Shown: one piece after another, positions 31,402-39,563 of the stretch
How positions within the stretch are numbered: position 1 is the first letter of the stretch
How the letters are laid out: each line of letters opens with the position of its first letter
Assembly: GCA_034104345.1 (NCBI GenBank)
Contig: JAXEDY010000012.1
Coordinates: 1-44,071 of the forward strand
DNA: 44,071 nt
Source of the DNA: HGM11416 sp034104345
GTDB taxonomy: Bacteria; Bacillota; Clostridia; Christensenellales; Borkfalkiaceae
Direction of reading: 5' to 3'
Notes under the pieces: generated by a model
What the model was told of the DNA's origin: nothing
Seen by the model: the letters and a program-made list of their open reading frames with translations, nothing else
The model's database searches: none
Made by a program: the position numbers and the translations under genes

Positions 31402-31809
31402 AAGTTCTTCGGATATTCGATTGTGTTTGTTTATCAGATCGACCATGTTTTTCGAAACTTCGGTTTTTTTATTCGTCGCAAGATTTTTGCTGCTTGATAA
31501 ATCTATTTTTTCTTTGGGTTGTTTTTTTGCGCGCGGCGCGCTTACCTGCGGGCGATTTTGCATGGCTTCGCCGAACGGATTATAACTTTTTAAATAACTT
31601 TTTCCGTCGCTTTCGCCCGCCGCATACGAAGGGAACACCGAAACGCTCGTGCGTTTATGCGCGCTTTGGTCGGCCGATTTGTTTTCAGAAATTTCCGGCG
31701 CGTTATTGTCTGCGCTGTTTTGCTTTTTATTTTCGCTTTTCTCATTGTTTTTTCCGCTTATCGCCGATTGCAGTTTTTCGATGAATTCCAGAATGTTTTT
31801 ATTTTCCAT
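31384..31809 (-). CDS. Hypothetical charged, disordered protein
   Basis: A 141-residue, low-complexity protein rich in Lys, Glu, Asn and Ser. A short amphipathic helix at the N-terminus (NKNILEFIEKLQSAISG) is followed by a disordered middle and a C-terminal helix (SKNMVDLINKHNRISEELKK). No signal peptide or membrane segment. It has a fair ribosome binding site (GGAGC). No family is recognised. The two amphipathic ends suggest a binding partner, but that is speculation. Confidence 0.65.
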   Translation of the reverse strand: MENKNILEFIEKLQSAISGKNNEKSENKKQNSADNNAPEISENKSADQSAHKRTSVSVFPSYAAGESDGKSYLKSYNPFGEAMQNRPQVSAPRAKKQPKEKIDLSSSKNLATNKKTEVSKNMVDLINKHNRISEELKKRGN

Positions 31810-32005
31810 TTTTCAGCTCCCTAAAACTTAAAATTGCCTTAAAAATTCCGAAAGGCCGACGTTTTTTAACAAAGGCAAGCAAATTACCGTCCGTAACGTC
31901 GCCTATAGCGTCGGATACGGCTTGAAAATGCAGTCCGAATATAATCCGACTGTAAAATTTATGATTAAATTTTTATTAAAATAACCGTATGCGCTTAAAA
32001 AACGA

Positions 32006-32034
32006 TTGATTATTTTTATAGATTAGTATATAAT
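32006..32034 (+). promoter_or_regulatory. Promoter of the second lipoprotein gene
   Basis: TTGATT (32006-32011), 17 bp, TATAAT (32029-32034). The leader is about 95 nt, and a 12-codon frame (32037-32075) begins directly after the -10. 31810-32005 holds nothing else recognisable. Confidence 0.75.
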
Positions 32035-32135
32035 GTATGAGTGTATCGTTGAAAGTGCGCGCTCTCGCGCCTTAAAACGCGATGCAAAGATGCAATCAAA
32101 CGCTTGACTTTTTTTCACTTGAAAGGAGTAAAATC

Positions 32136-33671
32136 ATGAAAAAGTTACTTACGCTTTTAACCGCCTGCGTTATCTGCGCGGCGATGCTTTTTGCGGGATG
32201 CCAATCGACGGGTTATTCTAATAATCTCGGCGATTTCGGCGGAGAAGTCGCTTCGAACGGCGGTTTTGTCGTTGAAAAGGGCAACTACGTTTATTTTATC
32301 AACGGCGTTGCCGCATACACCGATTCGAACGAATACGGCAAAGTCGGCACCGGCGACTTGGTAAGAATTAAAAAATCCGACCTTGCAAATCCCCAGGGCA
32401 AAGCCGAAACCGTAATTCCTTCGCTTTTTGTTGCGGGCGATAAAACCGCGGGTTTCTGGATATTCGACAACGAAGTTTTCTATGCAACCCCGACCACGGC
32501 TAAAAACCAATCGGGCACCATCGAAAACAGCAAACTCGACTTTGTTAAAACTTCGCTCGACGGCGCTACTTCGGTTATTTTAAAAACCGTAGCAAGCAAC
32601 TCTACCGCTTATCGTTACGTTAAATCGGGCAGCACGGTTTATCTCGTTATGCAAACCGTAAACGCCGATAGCGAATCGGTTGTAGAAGTTTATAACGCCA
32701 CCGAAAACAAAACGGCTTTCACCACCGGAAAAATCACGGCGGCCGCTTTCTGCGACGATAACGCTTCGACCAAGGTTTTCTATACGGCTGCGGTTCACAA
32801 CGAAGAACTCGATCAGGACGAATCGTATAACGAACTTCACGTTGTGGAAATCGGTTCTTCGATTACCGATTCGGTCGTTCTTTCGGGCAAGGGCGGAATT
32901 GCCGGCGGCAGCGACGTATTCGGAATTTCCGGCGTAACTCTTTCGATAATAAAAGATACTGCGGCTACGCTTTACGTTAAAGCCAGTTATATAGATACAA
33001 CCACCACTACGGTAGTTAAATACTTTGCTCTCGCAAAAGATAAAATCGCAAGCGGCGACGGTGCCGAAGCCAAAAACGCCGCAGAGCTTGTTTCGCTGGC
33101 AGAAAACATCACTTCTACCCAAGCCGAAACCGTGTTCGCTTCGACCTCGTTCTATCTCGATAAAAACAGCATAGTTTATCTCGATTCGACCAACGGTCTT
33201 TTGAAATACGACTATGAAAACGAAGATAAAGAAGGCAGTTTCAATCGCTCGGTTTTATACGTCGACGAAGACGTGTTGTCGTATACCGCGCAGTTTATTA
33301 GCGGCGACTACATTTATTTCACCGATTCTGCTTCGTATTACTATCGTTTAAATCTTGCCAAACTTTTAAACGAAACCGAACGCAAAACCGTAAAACTTGA
33401 AAAAGTAAACGTTTTGTCGAACGCTACCGATTGGTATCTCCCCGAAGTCGTGGGCGATTATATGCTTTCGGTTTACACTTCCGATCCTTATTATTCGCTC
33501 GTTTTCGTAAGCGACCTTAACAAAGAATTCACCGACGAAGAAATCGAAAAAAGTCACGAAGCGTCGCGCGAAGCAATCGAAAACAATTATAAATCGTGCG
33601 CTTCGGTTTTAGACGAAACAAAAACCAAAAAACTTGCCGATTATCTCGACGATAATTACCCCGAAGATTGA
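32136..33671 (+). CDS. Secreted lipoprotein with a beta-strand repeat body (DUF5050-like)
   Basis: A 511-residue lipoprotein with lipobox AMLFAGC (Cys22) and Shine-Dalgarno AAAGGAG. After a Gly/Ser linker comes a body of repeated short beta strands separated by turns, for example GNYVYFINGVAAYT, GFWIFDNEVFYATP, SGSTVYLVMQTV and GDYIYFTDSASYYYRLNL. This is the pattern of propeller-like DUF5050 or WD-type extracellular proteins of Clostridia. The C-terminal 50 residues form a charged helix. It is probably a cell-surface binding protein with an unknown ligand. An upstream frame extension from 32082 lacks a ribosome binding site and is not used. Confidence 0.75.
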   Translation: MKKLLTLLTACVICAAMLFAGCQSTGYSNNLGDFGGEVASNGGFVVEKGNYVYFINGVAAYTDSNEYGKVGTGDLVRIKKSDLANPQGKAETVIPSLFVAGDKTAGFWIFDNEVFYATPTTAKNQSGTIENSKLDFVKTSLDGATSVILKTVASNSTAYRYVKSGSTVYLVMQTVNADSESVVEVYNATENKTAFTTGKITAAAFCDDNASTKVFYTAAVHNEELDQDESYNELHVVEIGSSITDSVVLSGKGGIAGGSDVFGISGVTLSIIKDTAATLYVKASYIDTTTTTVVKYFALAKDKIASGDGAEAKNAAELVSLAENITSTQAETVFASTSFYLDKNSIVYLDSTNGLLKYDYENEDKEGSFNRSVLYVDEDVLSYTAQFISGDYIYFTDSASYYYRLNLAKLLNETERKTVKLEKVNVLSNATDWYLPEVVGDYMLSVYTSDPYYSLVFVSDLNKEFTDEEIEKSHEASREAIENNYKSCASVLDETKTKKLADYLDDNYPED

Positions 33672-33732
33672 TAGTTGAAGCAATAGTTGCCGCGCGGCAA
33701 CTAAGGCGAATTAAAAACCCAAAACAAAAAAT

Positions 33733-33769
33733 AACCGCCTTTGCGAATTTTGCAAGGGAGGTTTTTTTT
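33733..33769 (+). terminator. Terminator after the lipoprotein gene
   Basis: AACCGCCTTTGC (33733-33744), loop GAATTTT, GCAAGGGAGGTT (33752-33763) with one mismatch, followed by T to 33769. Confidence 0.8.
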
Positions 33770-33883
33770 ATCGGTTTTGTTATTATCCGCTTTTAAAAAA
33801 AACGAGTTTGCGCGAAAAAACGCTTAAAAAAATAAATTTCAACAAATTTTTATAAATATTTCGCGTTTTTTTTGCGAGTTTGC

Positions 33884-33912
33884 TTGATAAATACACAAAT
33901 TTATTATATAAT
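33884..33912 (+). promoter_or_regulatory. Promoter of the 33985 gene
   Basis: TTGATA (33884-33889), 17 bp, TATAAT (33907-33912). Confidence 0.75.
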
Positions 33913-33984
33913 AAGGTAAAAGACTGCGGTAGACTATTTCGCGGTGGGTATTTTTCGCCGCAATATCGCGTTTGAGGTGCTAAA

Positions 33985-35130
33985 ATGAAAATCTGGTTCG
34001 ACAACGAAGGAACGGCTTTCGGCGGGAAAAAATATTTCGCCGTTATCGAAGAATTTTTAGTAGATAAAGACGGCGCTCCCGTAATTACCGCGCAGCAAAA
34101 CGAAGCTGCGGCGGAAAATACGCAAGTTAATAACGAAAACGCCGAACTTATCGCCAAAGTAGATAAGATTATAGACGACGTTGCCGAAAGAAGCGTTACC
34201 ACCGAAAAAACGGTTGAAAAAACAACCGAAATCACCACCGAAAAGGCAAGCGAAGTAATTAACGAAACTGTTAACGAAGTGGTGAACGAAACGATTAAAG
34301 AAACCGTTTCGGAACATAACGCCGAGCATAACGTTGAACACAACGTCATACATAATATCGAACGTAGCGTCGTAAACGAAGCGGACGAACAGCCTGCCGA
34401 AGAAGTTGCCGCCGCCGATGCTCCTGCCGAAGAAGTTACGGCGGTTGACGAAGTCGTAAGCGATGAAGCAGACGTTAACGTAAACGTTGCGGCAATCGAT
34501 ATGGGCGCAGACGAAACGGCTGAAGAAACCGCGGCTGCTCCCGACGTAAACGTGGTTGCCGTAGTTCCCGCAGTAAACGCGGAAGTCGCGGTCGGTGTCG
34601 ACGGGGCAGAAGTTAAAGCGCCCGTTCGCAGCCGTAACTTTGCCGAAAAAATGCGCGACGCCGACGAAGTTATGCAAGACAGATACGACGAACTTAAAAA
34701 CTACGCTTTACGTTTCAGAAAACTAAAAGCCAGAATTTCTAAAAAGTTCGATAGTATCAACGCGGGCAGATTCCAGTTCGTAAAACTTTCGATAGCGGGC
34801 AAAACCTTAAAGTTATATCTTAACATGGATATAAACACTACCGATCCAAAGTATCACTGCAAGGATATGTCCGACAAAAAGACCTACGTTACCGTTCCGG
34901 TTCTTTTAAGAATTAAGTCGGGCAGAGCGGTTAAGTATGCTAAACGCTTAATCGATCAATGTGCCGAACAGCACGGAATGTTAGAACGTCGCAAGCCGTT
35001 CGTGGTTGACGCTATGGCGTTAATCGAAGAAGCGCTCGCCGCAAAAGAAGGCAAGAACGTAGACGACGGCGACGAAGAAATCAACGACGTAGCCGTTACA
35101 GTCGACGAAGCCGATAACGCCGAAGAATAA
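33985..35130 (+). CDS. Conserved Firmicutes protein: disordered acidic linker plus uncharacterised C-terminal domain
   Basis: A 381-residue cytoplasmic protein. Residues 1-30 form a small folded start (MKIWFDNEGTAFGGKKYFAV). Residues 35-210 are a repetitive Glu/Val/Thr/Ala linker with runs such as VNETVNEVVNETIKETV and AEHNVEHNVIHN. Residues 215-345 form a compact domain. It starts with a helix (RYDELKNYALRFRKLKARIS) and then has FQFVKLSIAGKTLKLYLNMD, a short loop with K-Y-H, and VPVLLRIKSGRAVKYAKRLI. I recall this domain from many gut Clostridia proteins of unknown function with variable linkers; I know of no activity. An acidic tail closes it. Ribosome binding site GAGGTG. Confidence 0.72.
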   Translation: MKIWFDNEGTAFGGKKYFAVIEEFLVDKDGAPVITAQQNEAAAENTQVNNENAELIAKVDKIIDDVAERSVTTEKTVEKTTEITTEKASEVINETVNEVVNETIKETVSEHNAEHNVEHNVIHNIERSVVNEADEQPAEEVAAADAPAEEVTAVDEVVSDEADVNVNVAAIDMGADETAEETAAAPDVNVVAVVPAVNAEVAVGVDGAEVKAPVRSRNFAEKMRDADEVMQDRYDELKNYALRFRKLKARISKKFDSINAGRFQFVKLSIAGKTLKLYLNMDINTTDPKYHCKDMSDKKTYVTVPVLLRIKSGRAVKYAKRLIDQCAEQHGMLERRKPFVVDAMALIEEALAAKEGKNVDDGDEEINDVAVTVDEADNAEE

Positions 35131-35304
35131 GAAATCGATATTTTTCGCGTAAATCGCTTTTAAATAAACTGCTGACGAATTCTTTTGCGATTTGCGAAAG
35201 AATTCGTTTTTTAAGCGACGATTTTTTAGTAAAACGTCGAAAAAAATTTCGCTTTTTAAAAAGCGTTTTTGCCGCATTGCCGCGGCAGGTTAAACTAAAA
35301 TTTT

Positions 35305-36009
35305 ATGAAAATTTGCGGAATACAAAAACTTACCTTACTCGATTACCCTAACCATACCGCCTGCACGCTTTTTACCCCGGGGTGCAATTTTCGTTGCCCG
35401 TTCTGCCATAATGCAGGTCTTGTTCTGCGCGGCGGTGAAGCGGAATATCCTCTTGAAAATATTATCGAATTTTTAAAAAGCCGCAAAGGTCGGCTCGACG
35501 GGGTTTGCATTACCGGCGGCGAACCGCTTTTGCAGGTGGGAATCGAAGATTTTATAAAGCAAATAAAAGCCGAAGGGTTTAAAGTAAAACTCGATACCAA
35601 TGGCATAATGCACGAAAAACTTAAAAAAATCGTAAACGGCGGGCTTGTTGACTACGTTGCGATGGATATAAAAAACTGCTTTGAAAAATACGCCGTTTCG
35701 GCGGGAACCGACGTAAACGTAGAAAACGTTAAAAAAAGCGTTGAGTTTTTAAAAAACTGCAGGGTAGATTACGAGTTTAGAACCACCGTAGTTAAAGAAC
35801 TGAATTCGTTCGAAGATATGCAAAAACTCGCCCGCGAAATAGGCGACGTGCGCGCTTATTATTTGCAACAATATAAAGATTCGGGCGACGTTTTGGGAAC
35901 TTACGGCGGCAAAACGTTCACCGCTTATTCGCCCGCCGAAATGAAAGAACTTTGCGAACTTGTAAAAGAAAACGGTGTTAAAAACGCGTTCGTTCGCGGT
36001 GTCGACTGA
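35305..36009 (+). CDS. Anaerobic ribonucleotide reductase activating protein (radical SAM, NrdG2 type)
   Basis: A 234-residue radical SAM protein. The 4Fe-4S motif CNFRCPFC is at C27, C31 and C34. GITGGEPLLQ-type SAM binding (here VCITGGEPLLQ) and an LDTNG strand follow. The opening GIQKLTLLDYPNHTACTLFTPGC is characteristic of the NrdG2 branch, which generates the glycyl radical of class III ribonucleotide reductase. The reductase gene nrdD is not in this window, so the substrate is assigned by family only. No ribosome binding site is seen. Confidence 0.88.
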   Translation: MKICGIQKLTLLDYPNHTACTLFTPGCNFRCPFCHNAGLVLRGGEAEYPLENIIEFLKSRKGRLDGVCITGGEPLLQVGIEDFIKQIKAEGFKVKLDTNGIMHEKLKKIVNGGLVDYVAMDIKNCFEKYAVSAGTDVNVENVKKSVEFLKNCRVDYEFRTTVVKELNSFEDMQKLAREIGDVRAYYLQQYKDSGDVLGTYGGKTFTAYSPAEMKELCELVKENGVKNAFVRGVD

Positions 36010-36091
36010 TTTCGGATGCCGATTTATAATTTTTAATAAACGGCAAATATAAAAAGTAAAACAGCCTTAAAAATATAAAAAAAGGGGTAAA

Positions 36092-36976
36092 ATGAAAGAA
36101 AACAACAGAGTTGCGGTGTTTATCGACGCCGAAAACATATCCGCTAAATACGCCGACAGGCTTTTGCAGGAAGCGGCGAACTACGGCGACGTTATCGTGC
36201 GCAGAGTTTTTGCCGACTGGTCGAGTTCGAACGTTGCGGCGTGGAAAGAAGTGGTAAACAAACATTCGCTTATCGCCGAACAACAATTTTCGGCGGTAAA
36301 GGGCAAAAATTCAAGCGATATTTCGCTTATAATCAACGTTTTGGTGGTGCTTTTCGAAAAAGACATCGACGTTTTTTGTCTTGCTTCGTCAGACAGCGAT
36401 TTTACCCGTCTCGTTCAGGAACTGCGCGAACGCGAAAAATCGGTTGTGGGGCTTGGGCTTAAACAAACTTCGCAGTCGTTCGTAAACGCGTTTTCCGAAT
36501 TTATTTATCTCGATAACAGCGACGAAAAAGAAGTTAAAAACACCGCTTTGCGTTCGACCGGCGCTAAAACCGACGGCGTTAATCTCGATCCTTCGCGCCG
36601 TGCGGCATTAAAAGAAATTATCGATAAACTCATCGAAGACGACGGCTGGGCGCTTTACGCGCGTATCGCCACCGAAATGAAAAACAAATATTCTGACTTC
36701 GTGCCTAAAAACTATAACTGTCGCTCTCTTAAAGAACTAATAGGCAGGGTTATCGACAGTATAGGCGATTACGAAATAAAAACGGGCAACGACGGCACCA
36801 CTATGTTTTTAATTCCCGCGCGCACGCTATCAAAGAAAACGGGTATGGGCGGCGCGGTTAACGACGAGAAGATAAAAACAGCCGCTAAAAAGAATGTAAA
36901 AAAACAGATTAAAAGCAAAAATTCGGGTTCTGCGCGCAAATATACGCAAAAATCGGGCAAATACGCAAGCCGCTGA
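36092..36976 (+). CDS. NYN-domain protein with C-terminal OST-HTH/LOTUS domain
   Basis: A 294-residue protein. Residues 5-150 form a NYN/LabA-type PIN-like nuclease fold with the acidic site residues Asp12 and Asn15 in FIDAENIS, and the Asp pair in LASSDSDFTRLVQ. Residues about 168-245 match an OST-HTH/LOTUS module (RRAALKEIIDKLIEDDGWAL through LIGRVIDSIGDYEI). A basic Lys/Ser tail of about 40 residues follows and may bind RNA. In the family such proteins are thought to act on RNA; targets in bacteria are mostly unknown. Ribosome binding site AGGGG. It lies 82 bp after the radical SAM gene, possibly in the same transcript. Confidence 0.85.
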   Translation: MKENNRVAVFIDAENISAKYADRLLQEAANYGDVIVRRVFADWSSSNVAAWKEVVNKHSLIAEQQFSAVKGKNSSDISLIINVLVVLFEKDIDVFCLASSDSDFTRLVQELREREKSVVGLGLKQTSQSFVNAFSEFIYLDNSDEKEVKNTALRSTGAKTDGVNLDPSRRAALKEIIDKLIEDDGWALYARIATEMKNKYSDFVPKNYNCRSLKELIGRVIDSIGDYEIKTGNDGTTMFLIPARTLSKKTGMGGAVNDEKIKTAAKKNVKKQIKSKNSGSARKYTQKSGKYASR

Positions 36977-37053
36977 CGGTTACAAAAGTTTACCGTTTAT
37001 ACAAGCAGCCTTTTTTTCGTCTGACGACGTTTTTTGCAAAAACAAAAAAATAT

Positions 37054-37087
37054 AACCGCTCATACAATAGGTAGGAGCGGTTTTTTT
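37054..37087 (+). terminator. Terminator hairpin abutting the dapF start codon and covering its ribosome binding site
   Basis: AACCGCTC (37054-37061), 13-nt loop, GAGCGGTT (37075-37082), T-run 37081-37087, and then directly the ATG at 37088. The Shine-Dalgarno AGGAG (37073-37077) is partly inside the right arm. The hairpin therefore can end transcription of the upstream gene and hide the start site of dapF. Confidence 0.75.
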
Positions 37088-38068
37088 ATGTGCAAATTTA
37101 TAAAAGCCGAAAACGCGGGCAACGATTATCTTTATTCGTTTGAAAAGCCATGGCAAAAATCCACGATAGTTTCGCTGTGTTCAAGGCGGTTCGGGGCGGG
37201 TGCGGACGGCGCGGTTTTTATTAAAAAAACAGACGGCGCTTATTTTTTGACCATTTTCAACGCCGACGGAAACGAAGCCGATTTCTGCGGCAACGCCTGC
37301 ATTACGGCAAGCAAATTGCTTTTCGATCTCGATGCAAGCAAGCGTTTAAAGTTTTGCATAAAAACGCGGGCAAAACGAGCCGAATCCGAAATATGCGGCA
37401 AGTTCGTCGCCATAAAAACCGAAGGCGCAACCCCCGTTTTGCCTGATAAAAACGAAAAAACGCTTTTAAAACGTTTAAGCAGGATAAAAGGCGTTGATTA
37501 TGCGGGGCTATTTTGCGCGGGCAATCTGCATCTTGTTATAAAGTCTTGCGATTTGTCGCGCAAATTTACGGATAAAGCGGTAAAAACAATAAACGAAAGC
37601 GGCGTTTTTAAGGACGGCGTAAACGTAGAATTTTTTCGCCCGTCGTTCAGCGGCATAAATTGCGGTTGCCGTTGCGGTCGGCGCGGCTTTTGCAACAACG
37701 GCGGTTGCAACGGCGGTAGTTGCGGCTGTGAGGGCGATAAATACGGTTGTGCGCGTTCGGCTGAAATAACCGACGGCGTCGACGCCGTGGTTTTCGAGCG
37801 GGGAAGCGGCTACACTTATGCGTGCGGAAGCGGCGCTTTGGCAATTTTTGCTTGCTATAATCTTGCGGTGCGCCGCGTTTTCGGGCTTAAAGTCAAATAT
37901 AAGGGCGGGACGTTAAGCGTTCGAAAAGCCGAAAACGAAAATTGCGTTAAACTTATCGGAACGCCGCATATTGTTTATCGCGGCGAAGCGGTTGAAAATT
38001 TTTGCGGGAGTCGGGCAGATTTTTCAAGCGATAAAAGTTTGTTTTCGGGGGAAGAATTATGCGAATAA
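37088..38068 (+). CDS. dapF: Diaminopimelate epimerase with a Cys/Gly-rich insertion
   Basis: A 326-residue enzyme that converts LL- to meso-diaminopimelate for lysine and peptidoglycan. The catalytic pair is present: Cys67 in FNADGNEADFCGNA and Cys246 in ERGSGYTYACGSGA. AENAGNDYLY is the substrate-binding start. Between VNVEFFRP and the second active-site strand, where normal DapF has about 15 residues, there is an insertion (about 187-230) holding eight cysteines (192, 194, 196, 202, 207, 212, 214, 221) and many glycines. The ATG at 37088 is chosen by homology; the longer frame from 37034 crosses the terminator. It overlaps dapL by 10 bp. Confidence 0.9.
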   Translation: MCKFIKAENAGNDYLYSFEKPWQKSTIVSLCSRRFGAGADGAVFIKKTDGAYFLTIFNADGNEADFCGNACITASKLLFDLDASKRLKFCIKTRAKRAESEICGKFVAIKTEGATPVLPDKNEKTLLKRLSRIKGVDYAGLFCAGNLHLVIKSCDLSRKFTDKAVKTINESGVFKDGVNVEFFRPSFSGINCGCRCGRRGFCNNGGCNGGSCGCEGDKYGCARSAEITDGVDAVVFERGSGYTYACGSGALAIFACYNLAVRRVFGLKVKYKGGTLSVRKAENENCVKLIGTPHIVYRGEAVENFCGSRADFSSDKSLFSGEELCE

Positions 38069-39216
38069 ACGAAGCGTATAAAACCGAAAAAAACTTTTTA
38101 TTCGTAAGGCTATCGCGCGAAATCGAAAAGTATAAACGCGAAAATCCCTCCGTCGAATTTATAGATCTCGGGATTGGCGACGTTAAACTTCCGCCCATAA
38201 AAACCGTGGCGAAAGCGCTTGTAAAAGCGGCGAAAATGCAGGCGCGCGCAAAAACGTTCAGGGGGTATTCGCCCGATTTCGGATATGATTTTTTGCGTGA
38301 AAAAATTTCGGAATATTATAAAAATCGCGGCGCAACCGTTTTTAAAGACGAAATTTTTATAACCGACGGGGCAAAACGCGCTATCTGCGACGTTATAGAA
38401 CTCGTTTGCCCGAAAACCGCGCTGATTTTAGCCCCGGCATACCCGCTTTATAACGATATGTGCAAAACTTTGGGGGTAGAAATCTGTTTTTTAAGCGGCG
38501 ATTTTAAAAGCGGATTTTTTCTACCGCCCGAAAAAATCCCCGAAAATTTTGTTCCCGATATAATTTTTATCTGCTCGCCGTCTAACCCGACGGGCGAAGA
38601 AATAAGTCGCGAATTTTTAGAAAAATACGTCGATTATGCGCTTAAAAAAGGCTCGGTGATAGTGTTCGACGGCGCTTATTCTGCTTTTTCGTGCAGAAAA
38701 AACAGCGTTTATTCGATTGCGGGCGCCGAAGCGACGGTCGTTGAAATAAGGTCGTATTCGAAAAGTTTGTCGTTTACGGGGTTAAGGTGCGGCTATACCG
38801 TTATTAAAGAAGAAAACCCGCTTTATAAGCCTATGCGCAAGCACCAACTTTTACATTCGAACGGCGTAAGTTTCATATCGCAGTTCGGCGCGGCGGCGGC
38901 ATATTCGAAAAAGGCGAAAAAAGAACTTAACGCGCGCATAAACGGCTATAAACAAAGCGCGGCGGCAATAGCGCTCGAACTTAACAAGACGGGCGCCGAG
39001 TTTACCGGCGGCGAAAACGCGCCGTATTTGTTTTTAAAAACGCCTTATTCGGGGCGCAAATTCGCTTCGGAATTGCTTTATGCCCGCGGCATAGCGGTTA
39101 CCCCCGGCGACGGATTCGGAGCAGAAAATTATATAAGAATATCTTGTTTTTGCTCGCTTAAACAAGCAGTTGAAGCAGGAAAAAGAATTGCGTCGTTTTT
39201 AACCGAGCGGCAATAA
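38059..39216 (+). CDS. dapL: LL-diaminopimelate aminotransferase
   Basis: A 385-residue class I/II PLP aminotransferase that makes LL-diaminopimelate directly from tetrahydrodipicolinate. PLP Lys225 sits in SYSKSLSFTGLRCGY. Asp194 and Tyr197 are in VFDGAYSAF, and Asn166 is in SPSNPTGE. The start RINEAYKTEKNFLF and FIDLGIGDVKLPP match DapL rather than generic aspartate aminotransferases. It is coupled to dapF by the overlap ATGCGAATAA; the two enzymes act in sequence. Length is slightly under the usual 400-410. Confidence 0.93.
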   Translation: MRINEAYKTEKNFLFVRLSREIEKYKRENPSVEFIDLGIGDVKLPPIKTVAKALVKAAKMQARAKTFRGYSPDFGYDFLREKISEYYKNRGATVFKDEIFITDGAKRAICDVIELVCPKTALILAPAYPLYNDMCKTLGVEICFLSGDFKSGFFLPPEKIPENFVPDIIFICSPSNPTGEEISREFLEKYVDYALKKGSVIVFDGAYSAFSCRKNSVYSIAGAEATVVEIRSYSKSLSFTGLRCGYTVIKEENPLYKPMRKHQLLHSNGVSFISQFGAAAAYSKKAKKELNARINGYKQSAAAIALELNKTGAEFTGGENAPYLFLKTPYSGRKFASELLYARGIAVTPGDGFGAENYIRISCFCSLKQAVEAGKRIASFLTERQ

Positions 39217-39231
39217 GCCCCGTTAAGCTAA

Positions 39232-39337
39232 AAAAGAGCGTAGTTTGTCGCTTTTTTGCAACTATTCGCCGTAGCGCGTTCAATACAAATTCGTTCACGT
39301 TTGCCAAAAATCATCTAAAAATACGCTCTTTTTGGCA
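39232..39337 (+). promoter_or_regulatory. Two mutually exclusive stems after dapL
   Basis: AAAAAGAGCGTA (39232-39243) is perfectly complementary to TACGCTCTTTTT (39322-39333). TGCCAAAAA (39302-39310) is complementary to TTTTTGGCA (39329-39337), which overlaps it. Either the long or the short stem can form, and both end in a T-rich arm. It may be the dapL terminator or an untested switch. Confidence 0.45.
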
Positions 39338-39439
39338 GCATAGCATTTTAGCGGCGATAAATTTAGAAAAATCAAGGCAAACGAACGCAATAATATTGGG
39401 TGTATTATAAACGAGTTTAATAAAAATTTTGCAAATTTT

Positions 39440-39477
39440 GCGCTGCTAAAACTTAACGGGTTCGATTCCTGCTCGGC
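39440..39477 (+). repeat. 38-bp tRNA-3'-like fragment, copy 2
   Basis: 36/38 identical to 18940-18977, here with no gene and no 5' tRNA half. It continues into the hairpin CCTGC-TCG-GCAGG. It lies 40 bp before the fur promoter. Confidence 0.7.
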
Positions 39478-39516
39478 AGGCCGAAGAAAAAAATAAAAAA
39501 ACATTTAAAAAAACGC

Positions 39517-39545
39517 TTGACAAACCTTAAAACCTACACTAAAAT
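39517..39545 (+). promoter_or_regulatory. Promoter of the fur-rubrerythrin operon
   Basis: TTGACA (39517-39522), 17 bp, TAAAAT (39540-39545). Transcription should begin near 39552, just before the Fur box. Confidence 0.78.
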
Positions 39546-39563
39546 ATAACTATTAAATAAAAA

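Noticed and set aside
37034..37087. Longer N-terminus of DapF from 37034
   Set aside because: It would translate the terminator hairpin and T-run. The family N-terminus begins at the ATG at 37088.
18940..39477. The two 38-bp direct repeats as attL/attR of an integrated element
   Set aside because: The enclosed 20.5 kb holds prs, pth, mfd, dut, dapF and dapL and no integrase, phage or conjugation gene, so it is core chromosome.
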